Origin: Kineococcus rhizosphaerae | GTDB taxonomy: Bacteria; Actinomycetota; Actinomycetes; Actinomycetales; Kineococcaceae | Assembly: GCF_003002055.1 (NCBI RefSeq) | Contig: NZ_PVZF01000005.1 | Span: 248,001 to 312,000 of the forward strand | DNA: 64,000 nt | Direction of reading: 5' to 3' | Shown: positions 42,768 through 55,265 of the stretch, piece after piece | Position numbering within the stretch: the first letter of the stretch is position 1 | How the letters are laid out: the number at the start of each line of letters is the position of its first letter | Notes under the pieces: model-generated | What the model was told of the DNA's origin: nothing | The model's database searches: none | The model's input: the letters and a program-made list of their open reading frames with translations, nothing else | Made by a program: the position numbers and the translations under genes

Positions 42768-44873
42768 TCAGCCGATTCCGGGGATCTGGGAGACGAGCAG
42801 GTCGATGAGCTTGATGCCGATGAAGGGCACGACGACGCCCCCGAGGCCGTAGACCCACAGGTTGCGCCGCAGCAGGGCCGCGGCGCTGGAGGGCCGGTAC
42901 CGCACCCCGCGCAGGGCCAGCGGGATGAGGGCGACGATGACGAGGGCGTTGAACACGACGGCCGAGACGATGGCGCTCTCGGGGGTCGCCAGCCGCATGA
43001 CGTTCAGGGCGTCGAGGCCGGGGAACGTCGTGACGAACATCGCCGGGATGATGGCGAAGTACTTGGCGATGTCGTTGGCGATGGAGAACGTCGTCAGCGC
43101 CCCGCGGGTGATGAGCAGCTGCTTGCCGATCTCGACGATCTCGATGAGCTTGGTCGGGTTGGAGTCCAGGTCGACCATGTTCCCGGCCTCCTTGGCCGCG
43201 GTCGTCCCGGTGTTCATCGCGACCCCGACGTCGGCCTGGGCCAGGGCCGGGGCGTCGTTCGTGCCGTCGCCCATCATCGCGACCAGCCGGCCGCCGGACT
43301 GCTCGCGCCGGATGAGTTCCAGCTTGTCCTCGGGGGTGGCCTCGGCGAGCACGTCGTCGACCCCGGCCTCCACGGCGATGGCGCGTGCGGTCCGCTCGTT
43401 GTCGCCGGTCACCATGACGGTGCGGATCCCCATGGCGCGCAGCTGCTCGAACCGTTCGCGCATGCCCTCCTTGACGACGTCCTTGAGGTGGATGACGCCC
43501 AGCACCCGGGCGTGGTCCCTGCCGTTCGCCGTGACGTTCTCGGCGACGACCAGCGGGGTCCCGCCCGCGGTGGAGATGTCCTCCACGACCTGACCGACCT
43601 CGGCGGGCACCTCACCCCCGAGGGTGCGCACCCAGTGCGTCGCGGCGGCCGCGGCGCCCTTGCGGATCTCGCGGCTGCCCTGACCGGTCGACAGGTCCAC
43701 CCCCGACATCCGGGTCTGGGCGGTGAACGGCACGAACACGGCCCCGGGCAGTTCACCCTCGGAGCGGGCCCGCAGCCCGAACTGCTCCTTGACGAGGACG
43801 ACCACGGACCGCCCCTCGGGGGTGGCGTCGGCCAGGCTCGACAGCTGCGCGGCGTCGGCCAGGACCGACAGCGTCACGCCGGGGGCGGCGACGAGCTCGT
43901 GCGCCTGCCGGTTCCCGAGGGTGATGGTCCCGGTCTTGTCCAGCAGCAGGGTCCCGACGTCCCCGGCGGCCTCGACGGCCCGGCCGGACATCGCCAGGAC
44001 GTTGCGCTGGACGAGCCGGTCCATGCCGGCGATGCCGATGGCGGACAGCAGCGCGCCGATGGTGGTGGGGATGAGGCAGACCAGCAGCGCGACGAGGACG
44101 ACGAGGCTCTGGGGCTTGCCCGAGTAGATCGCCATGGGCTGCAGCGTGACCACGGCCAGCAGGAACACCAGGGTCAGGCTGGCGAGCAGGATGTTCAGCG
44201 CGATCTCGTTGGGGGTGCGCTGGCGGGCGGACCCCTCGACGAGCGCGATCATCCGGTCGACGAAGCTCTCGCCGGGTTTGGCGGAGATGCGGACCACGAT
44301 GCGGTCGGACAGGACGGTCGTGCCGCCGGTGACGGCGCTGCGGTCGCCGCCGGACTCCCGGATGACGGGGGCGGACTCGCCGGTGATGGCCGACTCGTCG
44401 ACGCTGGCGACGCCCTCGACGACGTCCCCGTCGCCGGGGACGGTCTCCCCCGCCTCGACGACGACGAGGTCACCGACGCGCAGCTGCGCCGAGGAGACCC
44501 GCACCTCGTCGCGGCCGTGGTCCAGGCGGCGGGCGACGGTCTCGGTGCTGACCTTGCGCAGCGAGGCGGCCTGCGCCCGGCCGCGCCCCTCGGCGACGGC
44601 CTCGGCGAGGTTGGCGAACAGGACGGTGATCCACAGCCAGGCGACGATGACCCAGGCGAACACGGACGGGTCGGTGACGGCCAGGACCGTGGTGAGGACG
44701 GCGCCGAGACCGACGACGAACATGACGGGGGTCTTGACCAGGTGCCGCGGGTCGAGCTTGCGGAACGCGTCCGGCAGGGACTGGACGAGCTGGCGGGGGC
44801 TGAACGCACCGCTGGCGACGCGGCGCGGGGCCGCCGGTTCCTGCGTGTCGGGGATCGGGGTGAGGGTGGTCAC
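42768..44873 (-). CDS. kdpB: Potassium-transporting P-type ATPase subunit B
   Basis: A 701-residue P-type ATPase with all KdpB hallmarks: the actuator TGES in [10 protein letters not shown], phosphorylation site [13 protein letters not shown] (Asp near 311), nucleotide-binding [14 protein letters not shown], hinge [12 protein letters not shown] and [18 protein letters not shown]. It hydrolyses ATP to power potassium uptake by KdpA. The GTG start at 44873 overlaps the kdpA stop (GTGA). The N-terminal 20 residues are basic/proline-rich as usual for the family. Confidence 0.96.
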   Translation of the reverse strand: MTTLTPIPDTQEPAAPRRVASGAFSPRQLVQSLPDAFRKLDPRHLVKTPVMFVVGLGAVLTTVLAVTDPSVFAWVIVAWLWITVLFANLAEAVAEGRGRAQAASLRKVSTETVARRLDHGRDEVRVSSAQLRVGDLVVVEAGETVPGDGDVVEGVASVDESAITGESAPVIRESGGDRSAVTGGTTVLSDRIVVRISAKPGESFVDRMIALVEGSARQRTPNEIALNILLASLTLVFLLAVVTLQPMAIYSGKPQSLVVLVALLVCLIPTTIGALLSAIGIAGMDRLVQRNVLAMSGRAVEAAGDVGTLLLDKTGTITLGNRQAHELVAAPGVTLSVLADAAQLSSLADATPEGRSVVVLVKEQFGLRARSEGELPGAVFVPFTAQTRMSGVDLSTGQGSREIRKGAAAAATHWVRTLGGEVPAEVGQVVEDISTAGGTPLVVAENVTANGRDHARVLGVIHLKDVVKEGMRERFEQLRAMGIRTVMVTGDNERTARAIAVEAGVDDVLAEATPEDKLELIRREQSGGRLVAMMGDGTNDAPALAQADVGVAMNTGTTAAKEAGNMVDLDSNPTKLIEIVEIGKQLLITRGALTTFSIANDIAKYFAIIPAMFVTTFPGLDALNVMRLATPESAIVSAVVFNALVIVALIPLALRGVRYRPSSAAALLRRNLWVYGLGGVVVPFIGIKLIDLLVSQIPGIG

Positions 44874-46543
44874 GACTGGGCTCCAGAGACGGCCTCGGCG
44901 ATCGGGCCGAGGGCCAGGGCGGGGAAGAACGTCAGGGCCGTCACGACCACCACGACGGCCAGGTGCATCCCGGCGAACGTCGGGGTGCGCGTCGGCAGGG
45001 TCCCGGCGGTGGCGGCCGCGGGTTTCTGCGCCGCGAACGCGCCGGCCAGGGCGAGGACGAACACCATCGGCAGGAAGCGGCCGAGGTAGATCGCCAGCCC
45101 GAGGGCGGTGTTGTAGAACGGGGTGTTCGCGCTGAGCCCGGCGAAGGCGGAGCCGTTGTTGTTGGCGGCCGAGGCGAACGCGTAGAGCATCTCCGTCAGA
45201 CCGTGCGGGCCGGAGTTCAGCAGCGCAGAGCGGGTGTCGGCGTCCGACAGCGCGATGGCCGACCCGGTGAGCAGGACGCCGGGGGTGACGAGGATGTACA
45301 GCGCGGCGTAGGTGATCTCCTTCTGCCGGATGCTCTTGCCCAGGTACTCCGGCGTGCGCCCGACCATCAGCCCGGCGACGAACACCGTGATGATCGCCAG
45401 CACGAGCATCCCGTACAGACCCGAGCCGACACCGCCGGGGGTGACCTCGCCCATCATCATGTTGAGCATGACCGTGCCGCCGCCGAGCGGGGTGTAGCTG
45501 TCGTGGAACGAGTTCACCGCACCGGTCGAGGTGGACGTCGTCGCCGTGGCGAACAACGTCGAGGCCCACTCGCCGAACCGGGTCTCCTTGCCCTCCATCG
45601 CCGAGCCGACGGCCTGCGGGACGGCGCCGTAGCCGCGCGTCTCCGACCACGTCGTGACGGCCAGGGAGACGGTGAAGACGGCGCCCATCACCGCCAGGAT
45701 CGCGTTGCCCTGGCGGCGGTCGCCCACCATGGTCCCGTACGTGCGGGGCAGGCTGAACGGGATGACGAGGATGAGCAGGATCTCGAAGAGGTTCGAGAAG
45801 GGGGTCGGGTTCTCGAAGGGGTGCGCGGAGTTCGCGTTGAAGAACCCGCCGCCGTTGGTCCCCAGCTCCTTGATGACCTCCTGGGAGGCGATCGGACCGC
45901 CGACGATCGTCTGCGTGCCGCCCGCCAGCGTCGTGTACGTGGTGCCGCCGGAGAAGTTCTGCACCACGCCCGTCAGCAGCAGCGCGACCGCGCCGAGCAC
46001 CGAGAGCGGCAGCAGGATGCGCAGCGTGGCGCGGGTCAGGTCGACCCAGAAGTTGCCGATGGTTCCGCCGGCCCGGGAGACGAGGCCGCGCACCAGGGCC
46101 ACCGCGACGGCGAGGCCCACCGCGGCGGACAGGAAGTTCTGCACGGCCAGGCCGGCCATCTGGACCAGGTGCCCGACGGCGGACTCCCCGGAGTAGGACT
46201 GCCAGTTCGTGTTGCCCACGAAGGAGACGGCCGTGTTCCACGCCTGGGTGGGTTCCATGCCCGCCATGCCCAGCGACAGCGGCAGGAAGTGCTGCAGGCG
46301 CAGGAACGCGTACAGGAACAGGATCGAGACGGTCGAGAAACCCAGCACCCCGAGGGCGTAGGTGGGCCAGCGGACCTCGGCGTCCCCGTCGACCCGCAGC
46401 ACCCGGTACAGGCCGCGCTCGACGCGCAGGTGGCGGGCACCGGTGAAGGTGCGGGCCATGAAGTCGCCCAGCGGGACGTGCACCGCCGCCAGGACGACGA
46501 CGAGCAGCCCGATCTGCAGGAGCCCTGCGGTCGCGTCGCTCAT
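44870..46543 (-). CDS. kdpA: Potassium-transporting ATPase subunit A
   Basis: A 557-residue channel-like subunit with ten transmembrane segments and the four selectivity-loop regions of Kdp[54 protein letters not shown] and [20 protein letters not shown]. It forms the potassium-selective path of the KdpFABC pump. The ATG at 46543 overlaps the kdpF stop (ATGA). The protein is normal in length and intact. Confidence 0.96.
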   Translation of the reverse strand: MSDATAGLLQIGLLVVVLAAVHVPLGDFMARTFTGARHLRVERGLYRVLRVDGDAEVRWPTYALGVLGFSTVSILFLYAFLRLQHFLPLSLGMAGMEPTQAWNTAVSFVGNTNWQSYSGESAVGHLVQMAGLAVQNFLSAAVGLAVAVALVRGLVSRAGGTIGNFWVDLTRATLRILLPLSVLGAVALLLTGVVQNFSGGTTYTTLAGGTQTIVGGPIASQEVIKELGTNGGGFFNANSAHPFENPTPFSNLFEILLILVIPFSLPRTYGTMVGDRRQGNAILAVMGAVFTVSLAVTTWSETRGYGAVPQAVGSAMEGKETRFGEWASTLFATATTSTSTGAVNSFHDSYTPLGGGTVMLNMMMGEVTPGGVGSGLYGMLVLAIITVFVAGLMVGRTPEYLGKSIRQKEITYAALYILVTPGVLLTGSAIALSDADTRSALLNSGPHGLTEMLYAFASAANNNGSAFAGLSANTPFYNTALGLAIYLGRFLPMVFVLALAGAFAAQKPAAATAGTLPTRTPTFAGMHLAVVVVVTALTFFPALALGPIAEAVSGAQS

Positions 46544-46632
46544 CAGAACTTCTCCGGACGCAGCAGGGCGTACAGCAGGTAGCCGGCGGTCACGACGGCG
46601 AGCACGAGGCCCACCGCCGCCGTGGCGCTCAC
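46543..46632 (-). CDS. kdpF: KdpF small stabilising subunit
   Basis: A 29-residue single-helix peptide, [17 protein letters not shown] and then [12 protein letters not shown], with the typical ending RPEKF/PERF. KdpF stabilises the KdpABC complex in the membrane. It starts at a GTG at 46632 preceded by GGAGCG, and overlaps both the upstream small ORF (GTGA) and kdpA (ATGA). Confidence 0.9.
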   Translation of the reverse strand: MSATAAVGLVLAVVTAGYLLYALLRPEKF

Positions 46633-46712
46633 CGGCGCTCCAGCGCGCGGACCAGCAGGCCGCCGAGCGCTGCGAGGGCGAGGGTCAGGGCGATCAGCCC
46701 GACGTCGAGCAC
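46629..46712 (-). CDS. 27-residue membrane peptide at the head of the kdp operon
   Basis: A short ORF on the minus strand, encoding [18 protein letters not shown] and then LLVRALERR, that is one membrane helix with a basic C-terminus. Its TGA overlaps the kdpF start (GTGA), and a GGAG site lies just upstream of its GTG. Similar tiny membrane ORFs are commonly found before kdpF in actinobacteria, so it is probably genuine. It may be an additional accessory subunit of the pump, or a coupling leader. It is too short for most gene finders. Confidence 0.65.
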   Translation of the reverse strand: MLDVGLIALTLALAALGGLLVRALERR

Positions 46713-46782
46713 GAGGACTCCAGGGGGAGGTGGATCGGTGAACGTCTCCACCACACCACCGGACCGCAGGTCCACCGGCCGT

Positions 46783-46832
46783 CCTGACGCGTCCTTGACG
46801 CCGTCCTGACGCGCCTTGACGGGAGCCTGACG
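46783..46832 (-). promoter_or_regulatory. Array of five KdpE-box-like direct repeats
   Basis: CCTGACGCG/CCTTGACG units recur with TGAC cores at 46785, 46796, 46807, 46817 and 46828, that is spacings of 11, 11, 10 and 11 bases. Helically phased direct repeats are the usual binding layout of OmpR/PhoB-type regulators. The array lies about 70-120 bases upstream of the first ORF of the kdp operon, an activator position, and KdpE is the obvious protein to bind. The region 46713-46782 holds the core promoter, but I cannot assign -35/-10 with confidence. Confidence 0.75.
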
Positions 46833-46898
46833 CGGGTTCGGCGCCGTTCACCGCGCGGCGTCGGCCCCGCGGCCCCACAGTTCGCGCCCGAGGTGCGC

Positions 46899-46938
46899 GG
46901 ACCCGGCGGGCGGTCGACGTGCACCGCCCGCCGGGTCC
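46899..46938 (-). terminator. Perfect 16-base-pair hairpin
   Basis: GGACCCGGCGGGCGGT (46899-46914) pairs fully with ACCGCCCGCCGGGTCC (46923-46938) around an 8-base loop. It begins 14 bases after the stop of the 20-codon ORF on the minus strand and would be a very strong intrinsic terminator or mRNA-stabilising structure. It also separates that transcript from the kdp promoter. Confidence 0.8.
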
Positions 46939-46951
46939 GGTGATCAGGCCC

Positions 46952-47014
46952 TCAGGCCTTGCGCAGCGCCGTCAGCAGCACGGCACCGTAGATGACCAGC
47001 AACTTGCGAGACAT
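46952..47014 (-). CDS. 20-residue membrane-type peptide
   Basis: A 20-codon ORF (MSRKLLVIYG then AVLLTALRKA) with a strong ribosome site AGGGGGAAG seven bases before the ATG, and a powerful hairpin 14 bases after the stop. The peptide is a short hydrophobic helix with basic ends, the composition of membrane-active micropeptides or type-I-toxin-like peptides. Nothing overlaps it on the same strand. It lies 126 bases downstream of the aldo-keto reductase gene and could be transcribed with it or alone. I do not recognise a family; the strength of the flanking signals is the argument for reality. Confidence 0.55.
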   Translation of the reverse strand: MSRKLLVIYGAVLLTALRKA

Positions 47015-47140
47015 CGGCTTCCCCCTCGGACCGATCCATCCCTGGGCACGCCCCCCTTGGATGCCCGGTACCAGGGTGCCAGAGTCGTTGCTCCGAACGG
47101 GTGACAACCGCCGAAGTCGTCCGGGAGGTCGCAGCCGGGC

Positions 47141-48097
<957 letters not shown>

Positions 48098-48113
48098 GGC
48101 GCCACCCTGCGCC

Positions 48114-48163
48114 CGCTCCCCCGGCCGCGGGAGCGGAGCACCTGTCGTGGGAGCGGCGCTCCC
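48114..48163. promoter_or_regulatory. Two inverted repeats of GGGAGCG between divergent genes
   Basis: CGCTCCC-N8-GGGAGCG (48114-48135) and GGGAGCG-G-CGCTCCC (48149-48163) give four identical 7-base half-sites in the 102-base gap between the reductase and the regulator. Leaderless -10-like hexamers CAGGGT (minus, 48104-48109) and CAGGAT (plus, 48188-48193) flank them. They are the likely operators of the regulator at 48200. Confidence 0.75.
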
Positions 48164-48199
48164 TGGCTCGGCGTCCCGGGCGGCGCGCAGGATGGCGGG

Positions 48200-49027
48200 G
48201 TGGACCGTGACGCGCTCGCCGACTTCCTGCGCCGCCGCCGCGAGGCGGTGTCCCCGGCCGAGGTGGGCCTGGCCGACGGCCCGCGACGGCGGACGGCGGG
48301 ACTGCGGCGCGAGGAGGTCGCGCTGCTGGCCGGGATGTCCGTCGACTACGTCGTGCGCCTGGAGCAGGGACGCAGTTCCCAGCCCTCGCCGCAGCTGCTG
48401 ACCGCGCTGGCCCGCGCGCTGCGCCTGAGCGACGACGAGCGGGCCCACGTCTTCCACCTCGCCGGCCACCAGCCCCCGCCCGTGGACGCCCTGGCGCGCG
48501 CCGGGATGCTGCGGGTCCTGGACCTGCTGGACCGCGTCCCGGCGATGGTGCTGTCCGACCTCGGCGAGGTGCTGGCGCAGAACCGGGCGTCCCGGCTCCT
48601 CGTCGGTGACCAGCGCGCCGAGGGCGACGACCGCTACCTGGTCCACCGCTGGTTCGCCCACCCCGGGCGGTGGGACGCGCACGACCCGGCCGAGCGGGAC
48701 CGGCACACCCGCGAACTCGTCGCCGACCTGCGCGCGGCGCACGGCCGGCGACGCGGGGACCCCGAGGTGACCCGGCTGGTCGCCCGGCTGGAGTCGACGA
48801 GCCCCGAGTTCGCCGCGCTGTGGGCCGAGCACGAGGTCGCGGTCCGCCGGGCGGACCGCAAGACGGTCCTGCACCCCCGGGTCGGCCCGCTGGTGCTGGA
48901 CTGCGAGACCCTCCTGAGCGCCGACCAGCGGCAGCGGCTGGTCGTCCTGACGCCCGCCGACACGGCCTCGCGGGAGGCGCTGGACCTGCTGCAGGTCCTG
49001 GGCACGGAGGTCTTCGAGCCGTCGTAG
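48200..49027 (+). CDS. XRE-family regulator of the MmyB-like type
   Basis: A 275-residue regulator. The N-terminal HTH (GLRREEVALLAGMSVDYVVR, residues about 34-53, followed by LEQGR) is joined to a C-terminal PAS-like MmyB ligand domain (LDRVPAMVLSDLGEVLAQN, WFAHPGRWD). MmyB-like regulators typically sit back-to-back with an oxidoreductase gene that they control, binding fatty-acid-like ligands. The GTG at 48200 stands exactly six bases after CAGGAT. The four GGGAGCG half-sites in the divergent gap are its expected targets, and the divergent reductase its expected client. Confidence 0.92.
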   Translation: MDRDALADFLRRRREAVSPAEVGLADGPRRRTAGLRREEVALLAGMSVDYVVRLEQGRSSQPSPQLLTALARALRLSDDERAHVFHLAGHQPPPVDALARAGMLRVLDLLDRVPAMVLSDLGEVLAQNRASRLLVGDQRAEGDDRYLVHRWFAHPGRWDAHDPAERDRHTRELVADLRAAHGRRRGDPEVTRLVARLESTSPEFAALWAEHEVAVRRADRKTVLHPRVGPLVLDCETLLSADQRQRLVVLTPADTASREALDLLQVLGTEVFEPS

Positions 49028-49036
49028 TCTTCCGGG

Positions 49037-52092
<3,056 letters not shown>

Positions 52093-52093
<1 letters not shown>

Positions 52094-52890
52094 TGACGTT
52101 CGAGCGGTACGGGAAGCGCCGGCCCGGCGGGGGCGCCCGGTTGCGGTCCCGACGGGGCCGGATCGGGCAGCACTGGTGGTCCCAGCGGTTCGTCGACGCC
52201 CTGGAACGCACGGGGGACGCGGGCCGGTTGCAGCGCGGGCGCACGTACGCGCGCGCCGGGCAGGTCGTGGAACTGCGCGTGCGCCCCGGGGCGGTCGGCG
52301 CCCGGGTCCAGGGGTCGCGGCCGCGGCCGTACCTCGTCGAGGTCAGCGTGCGGCGGTGGACGGCCTCGGAGGTCGAGGCCGTCGTCGCGACCGTCGTGGA
52401 GAACCCGCTGCTGCTCGCCCCGCTGTTCGAGGGCGACGTGCCCCCGGGGCTGGTGGACCTGCTGGCCGGTGTCGGGGTCGACCTGCTCCCCGTCGACCAC
52501 GAGGTCGCCTTCGACTGCAGCTGCCCCGACGACGGCGAACCCTGCAAGCACGCCGCGGCCGTCGTCTACGCCCTCGCCGAGCAGCTCGACGCCGAACCGG
52601 CCACGACCCTCACGCTGCGCGGGGTGGAGCTGGCGGACCTGCTGCGGCGCATCACCGACGCCGCCTCGGGACCCTCGGACCCGCTCGAGGACCTCGGGGC
52701 GCACGTCGTGACGTTCCACCGCGCCGCCGGGCCGCTGCCCGACCTCGGGGTCCGCGACCGCGTGCCGGGCCGGACCGTCGCGGACGACCTCGACGAACTC
52801 GTCCTGGGGCCGGGTGCGGCGGGGACCGCCGACAGCCTGCGGCCGTACTACGTGGCGCTGCAGGCGCGTCCGGGTCAGTCCCGCGCGTAG
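52093..52890 (+). CDS. SWIM zinc-finger protein paired with SNF2
   Basis: A 265-residue SWIM-domain protein. The zinc motif lies at about residues 140-153 (FDCSCPDDGEPCKH, CxC...CxH). The basic N-terminus (RLRSRRGRIGQHWWSQRFVDAL) may bind nucleic acid. SWIM proteins next to SNF2 helicases are widespread in bacteria and presumably target the helicase. The ATG overlaps the SNF2 stop (TGATG); an alternative GTG one codon earlier is possible. Its last 16 bases overlap the convergent glutamine amidotransferase gene. Confidence 0.9.
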
Positions 52891-53609
52891 CGCTGCACGA
52901 AGCGCCGCCACACCAGCGGCGCGAACGGCGCCGACGTCGTCCGCAACCGCGCGGCGAGGTCGTCGAACTCGGCGGGGTCGAAGTAGCCCTCGTCGCGGTA
53001 CACCGCGCACCGCTCGACGAAACCCCCGGCGTCGAGCTCGGGGTGGAACTGGGTGGCGTAGACGTTGTGGCCCACCCGGAACGCCTGGACCGGGCAGGGC
53101 GCGGACCCGGCGAGCAGCACCGCCCCCGGCGGCACGCCGTGCAGCGCCTCCTTGTGCCCGACGTACGCGTCGAACGTCGCCGGCAGGGCGGCGAACACCG
53201 GGTCGTCGCGGCCGGCGGCGGTGAGGGTCACCGGCACGGTGCCGACGGGTTCGCCGTACGTCCGGTCGACCGTCCCGCCCTGGTGGACCCCGAGCGTGCC
53301 GATGCCGTAGCAGGCGCCGAGGAAGGGCAGGTCACGCCCGACGACGACCTCGAGCAACCCGTGGAGCTCGACCTCGACGCGCCGCTGGGCGTCCGACTTC
53401 TCCTCCTCGGGGTCCGACGTGCAGTACGGGCTGCCCCCCAGGACGATCCCCGAGTACGCGTCGAGGTCGAGGTCGGGCAGCGGGTCCCGTTCCAGCCGAA
53501 CGCGTTCCAGCTCGCCGGGACCGAGGCCGCCGGACCGCGCGAACGCGGCGAACTCCGCCTCGGCCACCGTGTCGTCGACGCGGGTGGCGAGCAGGAGGAA
53601 GGGTTTCAC
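52875..53609 (-). CDS. Class-I glutamine amidotransferase-like protein
   Basis: A 244-residue class-I glutaminase domain. The triad is Cys100 (LGACYGIG), His189 and Glu191 (QFHPEL). The family includes stand-alone GMP-synthase-like amidotransferases of unknown acceptor and gamma-glutamyl hydrolases. The GTG at 53609 has TAGGGT exactly six bases upstream, so it is leaderless. It is convergent with the SNF2-linked SWIM gene, overlapping by 16 bases. Confidence 0.9.
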   Translation of the reverse strand: MKPFLLLATRVDDTVAEAEFAAFARSGGLGPGELERVRLERDPLPDLDLDAYSGIVLGGSPYCTSDPEEEKSDAQRRVEVELHGLLEVVVGRDLPFLGACYGIGTLGVHQGGTVDRTYGEPVGTVPVTLTAAGRDDPVFAALPATFDAYVGHKEALHGVPPGAVLLAGSAPCPVQAFRVGHNVYATQFHPELDAGGFVERCAVYRDEGYFDPAEFDDLAARLRTTSAPFAPLVWRRFVQRYARD

Positions 53610-53721
53610 CCGCGCACCCTAGTTCTCGTCCGGGTCGTGAGCCCGCCGGGACGACCCGCGGGGTGGCGGTGCGGCGGGACCGGCACCCGCCGGGACCACC
53701 GGACGGGCCGGTGCGTACGCC

Positions 53722-54087
53722 TCAGCCCGTGCGGGTCAGTTCCCCGCCCAGCACGGCCGCCAGGGTGAGCAGCGCCCCCGCGCAGCGCACGGCGTCGGCC
53801 CGCAGCAGCCTGCGCAGCAGCGGTGGACGCGGGCCGTCGCGGCCCAGCCGCGCGTGGGTCGGGGCGGCGACGAGCGCCGTCGACCCGAGCGCACCGGCCG
53901 AACCCACCAGCGCCGCGAGCAACCACGGCGTCAGCGGCGCCGAGACCAGCACCCACCCCCACGCCGCCAGCAACGCGCCGTACACCCCCGCGACGACGGG
54001 CGTGATGCGCCGCGAGTGCGCGGTGTGCACCCGGACGAAGTCGGCTCCGGGGGTCGCGGCCAGCGCCGGATAGACCACCGCGGTCAC
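53722..54087 (-). CDS. Conserved-type membrane protein (start uncertain)
   Basis: A 121-residue hydrophobic protein with about three membrane segments (ITPVVAGVYGALLAAWGWVL, PWLLAALVGSAGALGS and AGALLTLAAVL) and the motif VHTAHSRRITP. Function is unknown. The GTG at 54087 is the first usable start, but the frame stays open upstream with plausible protein sequence (for example ATGHAAFQAV) and no ATG or GTG, so the true N-terminus may use a rare start codon or be lost. It lies downstream of the CARDB gene on the same strand. Confidence 0.55.
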   Translation of the reverse strand: MTAVVYPALAATPGADFVRVHTAHSRRITPVVAGVYGALLAAWGWVLVSAPLTPWLLAALVGSAGALGSTALVAAPTHARLGRDGPRPPLLRRLLRADAVRCAGALLTLAAVLGGELTRTG

Positions 54088-54210
54088 GACGGCCTGGAAG
54101 GCGGCGTGCCCGGTGGCCGCGGCGAGCAGCGCGTCGGTGGGGTCGATGCCCCGATCGTGGACCGTCCGCGGGGCGGGCGCACCCGGACCGGGTGGGCCCG
54201 CCGGGGTCCG

Positions 54211-55116
54211 TCAGGGCTGGACGTCGAAGTCCGTGTCGACGGCTGTGGTGACGGACGCGATCTGAGCACCGACGGTGGTGGCGAACGAGCCCTCGAAGCG
54301 GTTGGTCTTCACGCTGGCCGCCTGAAAGCGGGAGAAGCGCGGTGTGCTGCCGGGGGCGCACTCGAAGGGGTAGTGCCCCTGGTAGGACCACAGGAGTTCC
54401 GAGAAGGGCACCGGCGTCTGTGCGCGGACGGCGTTCGCCGGGATCTGGACCACCCCTTCGGTGCCCCACTTGGACCCGAGCGCCGGCCGCTCGTTGCCCA
54501 CCGTGTGACGGCTGACCGCGCGTTCGGTCCCGTCGAGCAGGAAGCCGTCCGCGGTGAAGCAGCCGCCGAACAGCGTCCCGGTCACCGTCGTCGAGATGAC
54601 GGTGGGCCGGTTCAGCGGCCTCAGGGACGTGGTGGTGCTGCGGTCCTGCGTACGGGTGGCCAGCCCGGAAGAGACCGGCAGGGTCACGTCCCGGGTGTTG
54701 TTGGCCTCGTTCGATTCCTTGATGCGACCGGCGTCGTCGACGAAGGCACGCAGGGTGTGGTCGCCGGCCGTGGCCGTCCACGTCGCCGACCCCTGGGGGC
54801 CGCCCACCGCGCTGATCGTCACGCTGTCGCCCGGCCGCAGGGAGTACGTCACCTGGTCGGCCCAGGAGACGAGCTTGCCATCGACCTGGAACCCGATACC
54901 GGCGATCGTGCCCGCCGGGGTGGGTGCGGTGCCCCGGTTCTCGATGGTGGCGGTGAAACGGACCTGCTGGCCCGCGACGGCCCCCGCTGTTCGGTCGACA
55001 GCCACCACCACCAGGTCTGGGGCGGCCGTGGCCGCGCTGACCGCACCGGCCCCGGCGATCGACCCCACCACGACACCTGCTGCTGCCAGCGCGCGGACAG
55101 CCTTGACGTGCTTCAT
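54211..55116 (-). CDS. Secreted protein with a CARDB-like domain
   Basis: A 301-residue exported protein. A Sec-type signal peptide (MKHVKAVRALAAAGVVVGSI, then AGAGAVSAATAA) ends near residue 32. Next comes a CARDB-like beta-sandwich (LVVVAVDRTAGAVAGQQV, TIENRGTAPTPAG, and the typical IKESNEANNTR near the end of the domain), then an unassigned C-terminal domain with two cysteines. CARDB modules are adhesion or cell-surface binding domains. The ATG at 55116 has a GGGGGGAC site. The function of the second half is unknown. Confidence 0.8.
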   Translation of the reverse strand: MKHVKAVRALAAAGVVVGSIAGAGAVSAATAAPDLVVVAVDRTAGAVAGQQVRFTATIENRGTAPTPAGTIAGIGFQVDGKLVSWADQVTYSLRPGDSVTISAVGGPQGSATWTATAGDHTLRAFVDDAGRIKESNEANNTRDVTLPVSSGLATRTQDRSTTTSLRPLNRPTVISTTVTGTLFGGCFTADGFLLDGTERAVSRHTVGNERPALGSKWGTEGVVQIPANAVRAQTPVPFSELLWSYQGHYPFECAPGSTPRFSRFQAASVKTNRFEGSFATTVGAQIASVTTAVDTDFDVQP

Positions 55117-55265
55117 CTCGTCCCCCCAGGACGTCGTCGCCCGCCCGAGTGGTTCGGCCGGTGCTGTGCGCGACCCCCATCGCGCACAGCACACCGTAGT
55201 CCGCGGCTGGTCCGAACGGGTGAGTTTCCACCCGATCTGCGGGGACGCGTCCCGGATCTCCTGGA

